A stretch of 50,387 nucleotides of DNA from an uncultured Geobacter sp. (GCA_937871715.1 CALMOE010000071.1:1-50387); one strand, 5' to 3'. Positions 9,100-21,412 are shown, numbered from the stretch's first letter. The notes: generated from the letters alone by a model not told the origin. Made by a program: numbers and translations.

Positions 9100-9124
9100 A
9101 AAAAATCCCCCGCCGGAGCGGGGG
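9100..9124 (-). terminator. Rho-independent terminator after frr
   Basis: On the minus strand a 7-bp GC stem CCCCCGC/GCGGGGG with a 4-nt loop is followed by ATTTTTT. It lies about 70 nt after the frr stop and ends the pyrH-frr unit. Confidence 0.8.
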
Positions 9125-9192
9125 AAATCATTTAAACACAGTGACTTTTCCGAGGCAAGCAAAATAACCTTCCACGGCGCAAGGAGTGAGGG

Positions 9193-11499
<2,307 letters not shown>

Positions 11500-11564
11500 C
11501 GTATCCTCCTGACAATCGCGGCGTTGCCGCAATTAGGTATGTTTGTTTACCGAACCTGCCGGGG

Positions 11565-12335
11565 TTACTCCGCGGCAGCCTCTTCCTGGACAGACTCCGC
11601 GCTCCCCTCTTCCAGGTCAGCACCTTCGTTGTAGTTCTGCAGCTGCTGATCCCTGGCCTCGCGACCCTCGAGGATCGCATCGGCTATCTTGCTGGTCAGC
11701 AGGCGGATGGCGCGGATTGCATCGTCATTGCCCGGGATGACGTAGTCGATCTTGTCCGGGTCGCAGTTGGTGTCGACGATGGCCACAACGGAGAGACCCA
11801 GCTTCTTGGCCTCGCACACGGCGATATCCTCGTTCTGGGGATCTACTACGAAAAGGACGCCGGGGAGCTTGCTCATCCCCTTGATGCCGCCCAGGGTCTT
11901 CTCCAGCTTCTCACGCTCCTTCTCCAGCTGCAGGCGCTCCTTCTTGGTGTAGGCTTCGATGGAGCCGTCGGCGTTCATGCTGTCCAGCTTCTTCAGGCGC
12001 TCGATGCTCTGCTTGACCGTGGTGAAGTTGGTCAGCATGCCACCCAGCCAGCGCTGGTTTACATAGTACATGCCGCAGCGGCTCGCTTCTTCGGCCACCG
12101 CGTCCTGACCCTGCTTCTTGGTGCCGACGAAGAGGAAAGTTTCGCCGTTTCTGGCCGCATCGACCACGTAGCTGTAGGCGTTCTTGAAGAGACGCACGGT
12201 CTTCTGCAGGTCGATGATATAGATGCCGTTGCGGGCGCCGAATATATACGGCTTCATCTTCGGGTTCCAGCGCTTGGTCTGGTGGCCGAAGTGGACGCCG
12301 GCCTCCAGGAGTTCCTTCATGGTAATGCTTGACAT
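11565..12335 (-). CDS. rpsB: 30S ribosomal protein S2
   Basis: Small-subunit ribosomal protein. 256 aa. Start ATG at 12335 with AAGGAG 7 nt upstream, giving [20 protein letters not shown]; signature [20 protein letters not shown] and the later [20 protein letters not shown]. The C-terminal tail is acidic ([20 protein letters not shown]). A possible promoter and stem-loop occupy the leader, where autogenous control by S2 would be expected from other bacteria. Confidence 0.98.
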   Translation of the reverse strand: MSSITMKELLEAGVHFGHQTKRWNPKMKPYIFGARNGIYIIDLQKTVRLFKNAYSYVVDAARNGETFLFVGTKKQGQDAVAEEASRCGMYYVNQRWLGGMLTNFTTVKQSIERLKKLDSMNADGSIEAYTKKERLQLEKEREKLEKTLGGIKGMSKLPGVLFVVDPQNEDIAVCEAKKLGLSVVAIVDTNCDPDKIDYVIPGNDDAIRAIRLLTSKIADAILEGREARDQQLQNYNEGADLEEGSAESVQEEAAAE

Positions 12336-12378
12336 GTCTTTTCTCCTTGGTTTGGTTTTTTCCTCCGCTACCCCAAAA

Positions 12379-12410
12379 CCCCGGGATCCCCTTATGGGGA
12401 CACCCCCCGG
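12379..12410 (-). promoter_or_regulatory. Stem-loop in the rpsB 5' leader
   Basis: On the minus strand TCCCC-ATAA-GGGGA with further outer GC pairing (CCGGG.../CCCGG) lies about 45-75 nt upstream of the rpsB start, with no T-run after it. It may be an S2 autoregulatory leader structure. That role is inference from other phyla; only the hairpin is seen. Confidence 0.35.
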
Positions 12411-12446
12411 AGCAGACGGGAGCGTGCGAAATTTATACAGCGGATT

Positions 12447-12476
12447 TATATACCACATGAAAGCCGCCGCAGGCAA
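12447..12476 (-). promoter_or_regulatory. Candidate sigma-70 promoter of rpsB-tsf
   Basis: Minus strand -35 TTGCCT (12471-12476), 18-nt spacer, -10 TATATA (12447-12452). The position, about 110 nt upstream of rpsB, is sensible for a leader-containing transcript. The lptF start region overlaps on the other strand, so this gap is divergent. Confidence 0.45.
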
Positions 12477-12553
12477 GGGGGAAAATGATCCGGCCGGACG
12501 CCATCCCATCTCCTCGGGTTTACTTCCGCGCCACTCTCATGTATGATGCGCCG

Positions 12554-13723
12554 ATGTTCTCCACCCTCTACCGCTACATAAGCAGAGAGATTCTCTCCCC
12601 CCTCCTGCTGGGGCTGGTCACCTTCACCTTCGTCCTCCTCATGGGGAGGATGCTCAAGCTGGCCGACATGGTGGTCAGCAAGGGGGTGTCGCTGACCGAC
12701 CTCCTACTCCTCATCGCCTACCTCCTCCCCAACTTCGCCATGATAACCATCCCCATGGCGGTGCTCCTGGCGGTGCTCCTGGCATTCAGCCGGCTGTCGG
12801 CCGACAGCGAGGTCGTTGCCATGAAGGCTGGCGGCATAAGCCTCTACAGGCTGCTCCCCCCTGCGCTGGCCATAGGCGCCCTTGCCTACGCCGCCGCCAC
12901 CCTTGTCTCCCTCTACGCCCTCCCCGCCGGCAACGTGGCCTTCAAAAAGCTCCTTTATCATGTAATAGAGGCCAGGCTGAACCTGAACCTCAAGGAGCAG
13001 GTATTCAACAGCGCCATCCCGGGGCTGGTGATCTATATCGACCGCAACGACGAAAAGAGCGGCAGGCTCTCGGGGATCATGATCAATGACGAGCGCAACC
13101 CGAAGGAGATCTCCACTATCTTCGCCGAAATGGGGAGCATCGCAAGCGACCAGGAGAAGAGGAAAATTACCCTCCACCTGGAGAGGGGGAGCATCCACCA
13201 GCCCGGGGAAAAGGGGAAGTACCGGAGGCTGGAGTTCGGCGAGTACGACCTGTCAGTCGACCTCTCCAAGTCGGTGAAGAGCTTCGAGAAGAAGGAGCAG
13301 GACATGACCCTTGCCGAAATCCGCGCCAACCTTGGGAGCGGAGGGGTCAGCAGGAAACTTGCTACTGAAATGAAGCTGGAGCTGCAGCGTCGCTTCGCCC
13401 TCCCCTTCGCCTGCATCATCTTCGCCATCGTGGCCATCCCCCTGGGGATTCAGAACCGGCGCTCTGGCAAGGCAGCCGGCTTCACCTTCAGCATTGCGGC
13501 GATCCTGGTCTACTACATCGTCCAGTCCTTCGGCAGGACCCTGGGGGAGAAGGAGCTGCTCCCCCCGGCCCTGGCGATCTGGCTTCCCAACATCCTCTTC
13601 CTCGTTGGCGGGGCCATCCTCTTCAGGCAGGCAGCCATGGAGCGGCGCATAGAGATGCTCGACAGGGGGATCGCCGCTGCTGCCGCCCTTGCCGCCAGAA
13701 TCGGCTCAAGGAGCTCTTCATGA
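12554..13723 (+). CDS. lptF: LPS export ABC transporter permease LptF
   Basis: Inner-membrane permease that, with LptG and the ATPase LptB, extracts LPS from the inner membrane. About 389 aa. Three N-terminal membrane helices (about 10-115), a periplasmic beta-jellyroll region (about 130-265), and three C-terminal helices (about 275-365). Motifs are LLMGRMLKLADMVVSKG and LLAVLLAFSRLSADSEVVAMKAGGIS. The start is uncertain: ATG 12554 gives the family N-terminus MFSTLYRYISREILSP, ATG 12539 is five codons earlier, and neither has a clear ribosome site. Its stop overlaps the lptG start by 4 nt. Confidence 0.93.
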   Translation: MFSTLYRYISREILSPLLLGLVTFTFVLLMGRMLKLADMVVSKGVSLTDLLLLIAYLLPNFAMITIPMAVLLAVLLAFSRLSADSEVVAMKAGGISLYRLLPPALAIGALAYAAATLVSLYALPAGNVAFKKLLYHVIEARLNLNLKEQVFNSAIPGLVIYIDRNDEKSGRLSGIMINDERNPKEISTIFAEMGSIASDQEKRKITLHLERGSIHQPGEKGKYRRLEFGEYDLSVDLSKSVKSFEKKEQDMTLAEIRANLGSGGVSRKLATEMKLELQRRFALPFACIIFAIVAIPLGIQNRRSGKAAGFTFSIAAILVYYIVQSFGRTLGEKELLPPALAIWLPNILFLVGGAILFRQAAMERRIEMLDRGIAAAAALAARIGSRSSS

Positions 13724-14799
13724 CCATCCTCAGCCGCTACCTGACCAGGACATATCTCGGCATGATCGCTACCTGCCTGAGCGCCTTCATCTCCATCTAC
13801 CTGGTCATCGACTTCCTGGAGAGGATCGGCAAGTTCAGCCGCGCCGGCGTGCCGCTGCAGGAGACCCTCCTCTACTTTCTCTGCAAGACCCCGGAGATAA
13901 TCAACCAGACCACCCCAATGGCGGCCCTGATGGGGACCATCCTCACCATGGGTGCCCTCTCCAGGAACAGCGAAATAACCGCCATGCGCAGCAGCGGCAT
14001 AAGCCTGGTGCGTATCGGCAGGCCGCTGCTCGCCACGGCAGTGTGCATCAGCGCAATACTTCTCTTCATGCAGGAGTTCGTCGTCCCCAGGGCAAACGAG
14101 AGGGTCCGCTACATCGACCAGGTCATGGTGCAGAAGAAGGGGACCGAGACCTTTTTCCGCCGCAACAACATCTGGCACAAGAGCGGCAACATGATCATGC
14201 AGGCAAAGCTGTTCGACCCAGCATCCCAGACCCTAAAGGGGCTCACCATCTGGGAGATGGGCAATGGGATGGCCCCTGTGGCAACGATCGCCTCCCCCCT
14301 CGCCACGCTCCAGGGGGATGAGTGGAGCCTGAAGGATGCCGTCAGGACAGATCTGGGGCAGTCGGGAGAGACGAAGCCCCAGCGGCTCCCCAACCTGAAG
14401 CTCGACCTCGACCTGGAGGTCGCCGACCTGAAGGTGGTTGCCAAGTCGGCGGAGGACATGGGGTTCGTCTCCCTCTGGCAGTACTGCCGCTCCCTCGGCG
14501 AAGGAGGGTACGACACCTCCCGGTATCGCACCCTGCTCCATGCCAAGATATCCCTCCCCTTCGCCGCCCTGGTGATGGCTTTCCTCGGCATCCCCTTCTC
14601 CCTGCGGGAGGGGCGCTCCAGCGGCATCGGCATAGGGATCGGCATCAGCATAGTCATCGGCTTCGCCTACTTCGTCCTCAACGCCCTGCTCCTATCCCTC
14701 GGCCAGGCGGGAGCCCTCCCCCCGCTGGTGGCGGCCTGGTCGGCCAACTTGATTTTTGCGGCCAGCGGTTTATGGTTTACACTTACGGTAGACAGCTAA
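13720..14799 (+). CDS. lptG: LPS export ABC transporter permease LptG
   Basis: Second permease of the LptB2FG complex. 359 aa with the same plan as LptF: N-terminal helices (MTILSRYLTRTYLGMIATCL onward), periplasmic domain at about 130-260, and C-terminal helices. Family motifs are IDFLERIGKFSRAGVP, QTTPMAALMGTILTMGALSRNSEITAMRSSGIS and, late, LPFAALVMAFLGIPFSLREGRSSG. The 4-nt overlap with lptF shows coupling. The partners lptC, lptA and lptB are about 27 kb away in this window; lptD and lptE are not here. Confidence 0.95.
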   Translation: MTILSRYLTRTYLGMIATCLSAFISIYLVIDFLERIGKFSRAGVPLQETLLYFLCKTPEIINQTTPMAALMGTILTMGALSRNSEITAMRSSGISLVRIGRPLLATAVCISAILLFMQEFVVPRANERVRYIDQVMVQKKGTETFFRRNNIWHKSGNMIMQAKLFDPASQTLKGLTIWEMGNGMAPVATIASPLATLQGDEWSLKDAVRTDLGQSGETKPQRLPNLKLDLDLEVADLKVVAKSAEDMGFVSLWQYCRSLGEGGYDTSRYRTLLHAKISLPFAALVMAFLGIPFSLREGRSSGIGIGIGISIVIGFAYFVLNALLLSLGQAGALPPLVAAWSANLIFAASGLWFTLTVDS

Positions 14800-14821
14800 A
14801 CTATGAATAGGGAGCCTGACA

Positions 14822-15688
14822 ATGAAACGTCTGCTGCTGGCAATCATCCTGTCCCTGACCGCATGGACAGGCGCCTTCGGGGCAAACGAGGAGAACCAGT
14901 CCCCGGCGATCCTCAGCATCATCCCCGGCCAGGGGGGGCCGGGAACCACTGTCGTCATTTCCGGCAACGGCTTCAGCGAGCAGACCACCGCCTACCTGGG
15001 GACCAACGAAATTGCCACCAGACTTGTCAACCCCAGACAGATAAGCTTCGACATCCCACCCTTGGCAGCCGGCAACTACGCCCTCTATCTCCGCCAGGGG
15101 GAGGCTCCCCCGGGCAGGGCGTACTCCTTCACGATCATCCCCCTCAAGCCGGCGGCTAGCTCCATCTCGCCGGAGAGCATCAGCTTCTGCGCCACTGGCC
15201 AGGATCGCATCATAACCGTCAGGGGGAAAAACATCCAGGAAGGGGCCCAGCTACTCTTCGACGGGGCAATAATCAGGAGCAGCAGAATCTCCGCCGAAGA
15301 GATGACCTTCACCGCACCCAATGTCCCCGGAGGGCTGCACCAGGTGCAGATAAAGAACCCTGAGGAGGCCCTCTCCTCCCCCCTCGGCCTGCTGGTGGTG
15401 ACCAGGCCGGAGATAAGGAGCGTCTCCCAGGGGGCGGATTACGTCAACCACTACGAGCTGAACATCGAGGGGATAAACTTCCAGCACGGCTCCAGCCTGA
15501 TTGTGGACGGCAGGAGGATCCAGAGCGGCACCACCATCCCTGGGGAGAGGGACCGCCTGCAGTTCCTCAGCTGCAACCGCCTCGTCTACCAGCGCTACCC
15601 CTACGACCCATCCATGAAAAGCTTCCGCATGATCATCACCAACCCGAGCGGCGAAGAGAGCGACCCGGTGAGCGTCAGCGCCCCCTGA
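14822..15688 (+). CDS. Secreted IPT/TIG-domain protein
   Basis: 288-aa exported protein of unknown role. A signal peptide (MKRLLLAIILSLTAWTGAFG, cleavage near residue 20) is followed by Ig-like IPT/TIG repeats. The first has ILSIIPGQGGPGTTVVISGNGFS (about 30-110) and is the clearest; two weaker repeats cover about 110-195 and 200-288. A good ribosome site (GGGAGC, 6 nt) precedes the ATG, 22 nt after lptG, so it is probably co-transcribed with lptFG. No cell-wall anchor or lipobox is visible. Its 3' end overlaps the convergent TPR gene by 14 bp. Confidence 0.7.
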   Translation: MKRLLLAIILSLTAWTGAFGANEENQSPAILSIIPGQGGPGTTVVISGNGFSEQTTAYLGTNEIATRLVNPRQISFDIPPLAAGNYALYLRQGEAPPGRAYSFTIIPLKPAASSISPESISFCATGQDRIITVRGKNIQEGAQLLFDGAIIRSSRISAEEMTFTAPNVPGGLHQVQIKNPEEALSSPLGLLVVTRPEIRSVSQGADYVNHYELNIEGINFQHGSSLIVDGRRIQSGTTIPGERDRLQFLSCNRLVYQRYPYDPSMKSFRMIITNPSGEESDPVSVSAP

Positions 15689-17486
15689 CCGCGCCGCTAG
15701 CCAAACGCGCCAGGTTCTCCCTTGCCTGCTTGTTTGCCGGATCGATGCTCAGCGAACTACGAAATGCCTCGGCAGCCTCCCCCCCTCGCCCCTGCCTGGC
15801 CAGGGCGATGCCGAGATTGTTGTAAAGAGGCGCATCGCCCCCAAGGAGCAGCAGCGCCCGGCGGTACTCCCCCTCCGCCATGTCGTAGCGTCCCAAGCCG
15901 GCATAGGCGAGGCCGGCATTGCCATGGAGAGTGGCGCTGTCGGGTGCAGTCTCCAAGCCGGCAAGAAACTCCCCCAGCGCCTCGGCGTGGCGCTTATCCC
16001 CCAGATAAAGGACACCCAGGTTGTTGCGTGCCACATGGTCCAGCGGGGAGAGTCGCAGCGCCTGCCGGCACTCTGCCTCGGCCTCACCCTTCCTCCCTGC
16101 CCGCTGCAGTGCGTGGGCCAGCGCCCCGTGGGTCCGCCCCTTCATGGGGTTTTTCATTGCCGCATCCTGCCAGATTGAGACCTCGCTCTGCCAGGCGCGG
16201 TTGCGCTGCCAGGTGGCAACTCCAAGGAGCATGACAATCAGGGCAACAAGCAGTGTGAAGCCCCTACCCCTAGCCCTGCATTGACCACGGCTAAGAAGCT
16301 GGCATATTGCCAGGGGGGGGAGGATTGCCACCCCCGCCATTGGGAGGTAGAGGCGGTGCTCGGCCATGGCGTCCCTTAAGGGGACAAGGCCCGACTCCAC
16401 CGAAAGGGCAAGGGAAAACCAGCCGATGGCGAAAGCAGCCAGAGCTGCCTGACCAGCACATTCACCCCCCTTGCGTGAAAAACGCCAGAGACGGATACCA
16501 AGGATGGCGATCCCAGCAAGGAGCAGGAGGGGGAGGAAAACGGCCGGGTCTCCAAGGGAGCTGCGCAGCGCAACGTCGTGATCAAGGCTCTGGCCATAGG
16601 GTAGGATGAGGAGGCGCAGATAGGTGGCGACCACCCCGAACTGGGTGAGGAGATACTCCAGGCGCGGCGGGGCGCCAGCCTCGGCAGTATGCTCCGCCAG
16701 GGCCCGGGCCAGCCCGGCCGGCGAGCCACCCCAGAAGATGAACATCACGCCGCAGGCAACCGGCAGGGCGAAAAATGCCAGGTGGGGAAGCTCCCGCCTG
16801 GTCGTGGAAGGGAAGAAGATCACCCCGTAGAGGAGGAGCAGGGGAGGCAGGATGATTGCGTTCTCCTTGGATAGTATGGCGGCGCCGGCGGCCAGCATGG
16901 CGACAAGGTAAAGGGAGCACCTCGCGGCAGGAGTGGATCGAAGGCGGCCGGCTGCATAGGCCAGCAGGGAGATCAGGCAGAAGAAACAGGCAAGGAGGGC
17001 ATGACGCTGGGTCAGGTAGGTGACCGCCTGGGTCTGCAGCGGGTGGCTGACGAAGAGCAGGGCCGCGGCCAGGGGGATTCGGCGTATCACTGGATCGACA
17101 AGCTCCCCCTGGCGGGACAATAGTGGCGTCCCCAGGGTCAGGCGAAGGAGAAGATAAAGGAGCAGGCCGTTTAGCGAGTGGAGCAGCAGGTTGCCCAGAT
17201 GAAATCCCGGGAGGTAGAGGCCGTGCAAGCGGTAGTTGATGTTGAAGCTCAGATCGGCCAGAATGCGCGGCTTAGGTGTAAAGGCGAATGACCGCACCAG
17301 GGGGTTGGCAACGATGCTCTGCACATCGTCCAGGACAAAGGGGACATGAAAAGTGTTGCCGTAGGCCGCAAGAGCCACGGCCAAAATGGCCGTCAGTGGG
17401 ATGATGGCCCTAAGCAGACCCTTAACTTTCCCCCGTTTTCCCGCCATTGAGCCGCCATGATCCGACAAAACTGACAGTGCCACCAC
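15675..17486 (-). CDS. Polytopic membrane protein with C-terminal TPR repeats (TMTC/GT-C-like)
   Basis: 603 aa. About ten or eleven predicted membrane helices cover residues 20-430, with the GT-C-like loop VPFVLDDVQSIVANPLV after TM1 and a segment typical of the TMTC/DUF1736 group (LTQRHALLACFFCLIS). Residues about 455-600 form four TPR units (for example GNAGLAYAGLGRYDMAEGEY). Such proteins are thought to be membrane glycosyltransferases or assembly factors; no acceptor can be named. A GTG start at 17486 is set by GGAGGT 6 nt upstream; ATG 17447 has only a weak site. The gene stands alone, convergent with the IPT gene. Confidence 0.75.
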   Translation of the reverse strand: MVALSVLSDHGGSMAGKRGKVKGLLRAIIPLTAILAVALAAYGNTFHVPFVLDDVQSIVANPLVRSFAFTPKPRILADLSFNINYRLHGLYLPGFHLGNLLLHSLNGLLLYLLLRLTLGTPLLSRQGELVDPVIRRIPLAAALLFVSHPLQTQAVTYLTQRHALLACFFCLISLLAYAAGRLRSTPAARCSLYLVAMLAAGAAILSKENAIILPPLLLLYGVIFFPSTTRRELPHLAFFALPVACGVMFIFWGGSPAGLARALAEHTAEAGAPPRLEYLLTQFGVVATYLRLLILPYGQSLDHDVALRSSLGDPAVFLPLLLLAGIAILGIRLWRFSRKGGECAGQAALAAFAIGWFSLALSVESGLVPLRDAMAEHRLYLPMAGVAILPPLAICQLLSRGQCRARGRGFTLLVALIVMLLGVATWQRNRAWQSEVSIWQDAAMKNPMKGRTHGALAHALQRAGRKGEAEAECRQALRLSPLDHVARNNLGVLYLGDKRHAEALGEFLAGLETAPDSATLHGNAGLAYAGLGRYDMAEGEYRRALLLLGGDAPLYNNLGIALARQGRGGEAAEAFRSSLSIDPANKQARENLARLASGAVRGR

Positions 17487-17539
17487 TTACCTCCGCGGCA
17501 GGCCGCATCGCCCGCCTCCCCGACAATTGATCCAAAAAA

Positions 17540-17722
17540 CGGCAGGTGGACGTTGGCGAAGAGAGTGCTTAGGGCATATTTCGTCGTAATTCTTAGTAAA
17601 ATTGAGCGACCACAGCAGATACTGTCCGAACCCGAAGGGTGAGTTTATCTGCTGTAGCTTCCATGAGCTTAGAATTACAGAAATATGGCCTTCACACGAA
17701 CGAAGCCAATGTTCAACTGCCG
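17540..17722. repeat. 183-bp imperfect palindrome, MITE-like or structured
   Basis: Two inverted arms of about 80 bp match along their whole length with substitutions and a few 1-2 nt gaps. Both begin CGGCAG(G/T)TG(G/A)AC(G/A)TTGGC, share CATATTTC and TAATTCT(T/A)AG, and end in CAGCAGATA before a loop of about 25 nt with its own ACCC/GGGT stem. It is richer in A+T than the flanking genes. No gene is visible in it. The 17487-17820 gap otherwise holds only the hairpin at 17773-17803. No target-site duplication was found. Confidence 0.6.
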
Positions 17723-17772
17723 AACCCAGGTTGATATCATCTTGTCCGCGGGAGAGCAAACCTTATCCACAG

Positions 17773-17803
17773 GGCGGCGGCCTTCATGGCGAAGGCCACC
17801 GCC
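17773..17803 (-). terminator. GC-rich hairpin downstream of ahcY
   Basis: Stem GGCGG plus GGCCTTC paired with GAAGGCC plus CCGCC around a 5-nt loop, 18 nt past the ahcY stop. It has no T-run on the minus strand, so it may be a weak or factor-assisted terminator or an mRNA 3'-end structure. Confidence 0.45.
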
Positions 17804-17820
17804 AGCGGAAAAATGTAAGA

Positions 17821-19215
<1,395 letters not shown>

Positions 19216-19261
19216 GTCTGTTTCTCCTTTGCGTAAATTATACTTCACGTCTGCTGACTGA

Positions 19262-20179
19262 TTAGTTGACGCTCCCCCTTGCCAGCAGCAGCGACTCCTC
19301 TCCCGCCCCCCCCGCAATCCGGTGAATGTTTACATCGGCAAACCCGGAACCTGCAAGCCACCGCCTAAGCTCCGCCTCGTCGAAACCGAGCCACTGGTCG
19401 GCCAGCTGCTCACGGGCGGCCTCCCGATCGTGGCGGGCCAGGTCGGCGATGAGGAGCAGTCCGCCCGGGGCCAGCACCCGCCGGATTTCCGCCAGCACCC
19501 GTGGGGGGTCAGGGGCATGGTGCAGCACCATGTTGAGCAGGAGGCAACCCGCCGTGGCATCGGGAAGGGGCAGATGGGTCATCTCCCCGAGGCGAAGCTC
19601 GACTCTGCCGCCGCCGGCCACCGCAACCCGGCGGCGCGCCTCCTCCAGCATGGCCGGTGAGTGGTCCACACCGATCACCCGGTCGGCTCTTGCGGCCAGA
19701 TCTATCAAGAGCCCCCCCGTGCCGACTCCGATCTCCACCACGGTGTCGCCGGTTGGAACCATCTCCAGCAGCAGCTGACGATACTCCGGAACCGGCAGGA
19801 GTGTCCGCGCCAGGTCGTCCCATTGGCGGGCATGGCGGTCAAAGAACTCCTGGCTCCGACTGCGTCGCTCCTCAAGCACCCGCGCCACTGCGGCCAGGTC
19901 ATGGTGACGCCCGGGCAGGGACGGGAGGGAGTGCTCCACCGCCGGGAGGATGGCGGCGAAGAAAGGGGACTCCCCCCCGACCCGGTAGTAGCTCCAGGTC
20001 CCCTGCCTCTTCACCGTCAGAATCCCCGCGTCAACAAGGATCTTCAGGTGCCAGGAGACCTTTGACTGTCCCACCCCGAGGATGGCAGTCAGCTCCTGCA
20101 CGGTGAATTCGCCGCCGAGGAGGATAGCCACCAGGCGAAGGCGACTCGGGTCAGCCAAGGCTTTTAGCACTTCGAGCAT
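19262..20179 (-). CDS. ArsR-family regulator fused to a SAM methyltransferase domain, SahR-like
   Basis: 305 aa. Residues 1-90 are an ArsR-type winged helix ([20 protein letters not shown], recognition region [17 protein letters not shown]), without the metal-binding Cys motif of classical ArsR. Residues about 140-250 are a class I SAM-methyltransferase fold ([47 protein letters not shown]). Linkage to ahcY and the promoter-overlapping palindrome fit SahR, a known SAH-responsive repressor of methionine-cycle genes in Proteobacteria; sensing through the SAM/SAH fold is inference. It could instead be a true methyltransferase. The start at 20179 has only a weak ribosome site. Confidence 0.85.
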   Translation of the reverse strand: MLEVLKALADPSRLRLVAILLGGEFTVQELTAILGVGQSKVSWHLKILVDAGILTVKRQGTWSYYRVGGESPFFAAILPAVEHSLPSLPGRHHDLAAVARVLEERRSRSQEFFDRHARQWDDLARTLLPVPEYRQLLLEMVPTGDTVVEIGVGTGGLLIDLAARADRVIGVDHSPAMLEEARRRVAVAGGGRVELRLGEMTHLPLPDATAGCLLLNMVLHHAPDPPRVLAEIRRVLAPGGLLLIADLARHDREAAREQLADQWLGFDEAELRRWLAGSGFADVNIHRIAGGAGEESLLLARGSVN

Positions 20180-20204
20180 AGATCAATTCCGCCAACACAC
20201 ATAA

Positions 20205-20220
20205 ATCAATATTTATTGAT
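20205..20220. promoter_or_regulatory. Candidate SahR-type operator (perfect palindrome)
   Basis: ATCAATATTTATTGAT, a perfect 6-4-6 inverted repeat of the ATCAA...TTGAT type used by ArsR-family regulators. It lies 26-41 nt upstream of the regulator start and overlaps the -10 box on the minus strand, so binding would block transcription of the regulator and ahcY. Confidence 0.75.
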
Positions 20221-20246
20221 ATACCATACAGCCCCTGCCATGGCAA
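20218..20246 (-). promoter_or_regulatory. Sigma-70 promoter of the regulator-ahcY operon
   Basis: Minus strand -35 TTGCCA (20241-20246), 17-nt spacer, -10 TATATC (20218-20223). The last three bases of the -10 belong to the palindromic operator, which is the layout of an autorepressed promoter. Confidence 0.7.
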
Positions 20247-20253
20247 GACGAAT

Positions 20254-20297
20254 AAAAAAACCAAGGCCCGCCGGCAGAGTGCCGGCGGGCCTTGGTT
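20254..20297 (-). terminator. Strong rho-independent terminator after the NMO-family gene
   Basis: An 18-bp perfect stem (20259-20276 with 20280-20297) with a 3-nt loop, followed on the minus strand by seven T, 33 nt past the stop codon of the oxidoreductase. It insulates the ahcY promoter just downstream. Confidence 0.93.
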
Positions 20298-20329
20298 CGC
20301 AACATGCTGATTTTCCGGGCTCGCCAGGG

Positions 20330-21412
20330 CTATCCCTGCTCATCCTCCGCAAACAGCTCGTCGAAGATGGCCTTTACGGTGGTGATTCGATCCGCCTTCC
20401 AGGCGTTGGTGCCGCAGAAGACCAGGCCGGTCTCCACATCCCCCCGCTGGGCGCGGTCCAGGGCGGTGACGATGCAGAAGCGCTCGCCCCCCTCCTTGTA
20501 GGAGCACTTCTTCAGGCACCCCATGCGGCAGACGGTGTGGTGGTCCAGATCGTACTGGCGGATGTTGTCCTTGTTGTCCAGAATAGCCCTGCCGGGCAAA
20601 CCTGCCGGGCTCATGATCAGGCCGATATCATCCTTAGTGCAGTTCACGTACTTCATCTTGAAAGCTAGATCGGCGTCGCACTCCTCTGTGCAGACGAAGC
20701 GGCTGGCCATCTGCACCCCGTCCGCCCCCTGCTCAAGGGCATTCAGCAGGTCTGCCCGATCCCAGATCCCTCCGGCGGCGATCACCGGGATGTTGGCCTC
20801 CGGAAACTCGCTCTTGAGATACTCCTTGATCTCCCTGATGGTGGCGTACTGGTCGTACTGACCGGTGCCGATCAGCTCCATCTTCTCACCCAGGTGCCCC
20901 CCGGCAGTGTCAGGGTCCTCACAGACGATGGCGTCCGGAAGGCGGCCATACCCCTTGTCCCACTTGCGCACGATCAGCTGGGCCGCACGCAGGGATGATA
21001 CGATGGGAACGAGGGCCACCTCAGGGGCGTGGGCAGTAAGGCCCGGGAGGGTAAGTGGGAGACCGGCGCCGCAGACGATCACCTTGGCCCCACCATCGAT
21101 GGCCGCTGCCACCAGCTGCTCGAAGTCGGCCAGGGCTACCATAACATTGACGCCGATGATCCCGTCGGGGGCGATCTCATAGGCCTTCTTCAGCTCCGCC
21201 TTGAACGCCTCGGGCTCGGCCTGGAAGTAGTTCCTGCCGTCGTAGAACTCGCTGTTCAGGGCGATCCCGGCGGCCGCCACCAGCCCGACCCCGCCGCACT
21301 TGGCCACGTGGCCGGCAAGGGAGCCGGCGGAGATCCGCACCCCCATACCCCCCTGGATGAGTGGATACTTGACTGTGTAGCGGCCTATCTGCAGCGGCTT
21401 GATCATGGTCAT
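20330..21412 (-). CDS. FMN-dependent nitronate monooxygenase / FabK-family oxidoreductase
   Basis: 360 aa, a TIM-barrel flavoprotein of the 2-nitropropane dioxygenase family, which also includes the enoyl-ACP reductase FabK. FMN-site motifs are YPLIQGGMGVRIS (about 16-28), GVNVMVALADFEQL, VIVCGAGLPLTLPG, IPVIAAGGIWDRADLL and GADGVQMASRFVCTEE. The C-terminal part is unusually rich in cysteine, including CRMGCLKKC and further single Cys, which suggests a bound metal or cluster. Substrate is not determined by sequence; denitration and enoyl reduction are both possible. GGAG lies 7 nt before the ATG. It is transcribed alone and ends in a strong terminator. Confidence 0.8.
   Translation of the reverse strand: MTMIKPLQIGRYTVKYPLIQGGMGVRISAGSLAGHVAKCGGVGLVAAAGIALNSEFYDGRNYFQAEPEAFKAELKKAYEIAPDGIIGVNVMVALADFEQLVAAAIDGGAKVIVCGAGLPLTLPGLTAHAPEVALVPIVSSLRAAQLIVRKWDKGYGRLPDAIVCEDPDTAGGHLGEKMELIGTGQYDQYATIREIKEYLKSEFPEANIPVIAAGGIWDRADLLNALEQGADGVQMASRFVCTEECDADLAFKMKYVNCTKDDIGLIMSPAGLPGRAILDNKDNIRQYDLDHHTVCRMGCLKKCSYKEGGERFCIVTALDRAQRGDVETGLVFCGTNAWKADRITTVKAIFDELFAEDEQG

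Noticed and set aside
17763-17771. Perfect DnaA box TTATCCACA near ahcY
   Set aside because: A single box with no cluster, no dnaA or parAB nearby and no AT-rich unwinding region; one copy in 50 kb is close to chance.
19216-19261. SAH riboswitch before ahcY
   Set aside because: The gap is only 46 nt and contains no conserved pseudoknot elements; a protein operator upstream of the regulator explains control better.
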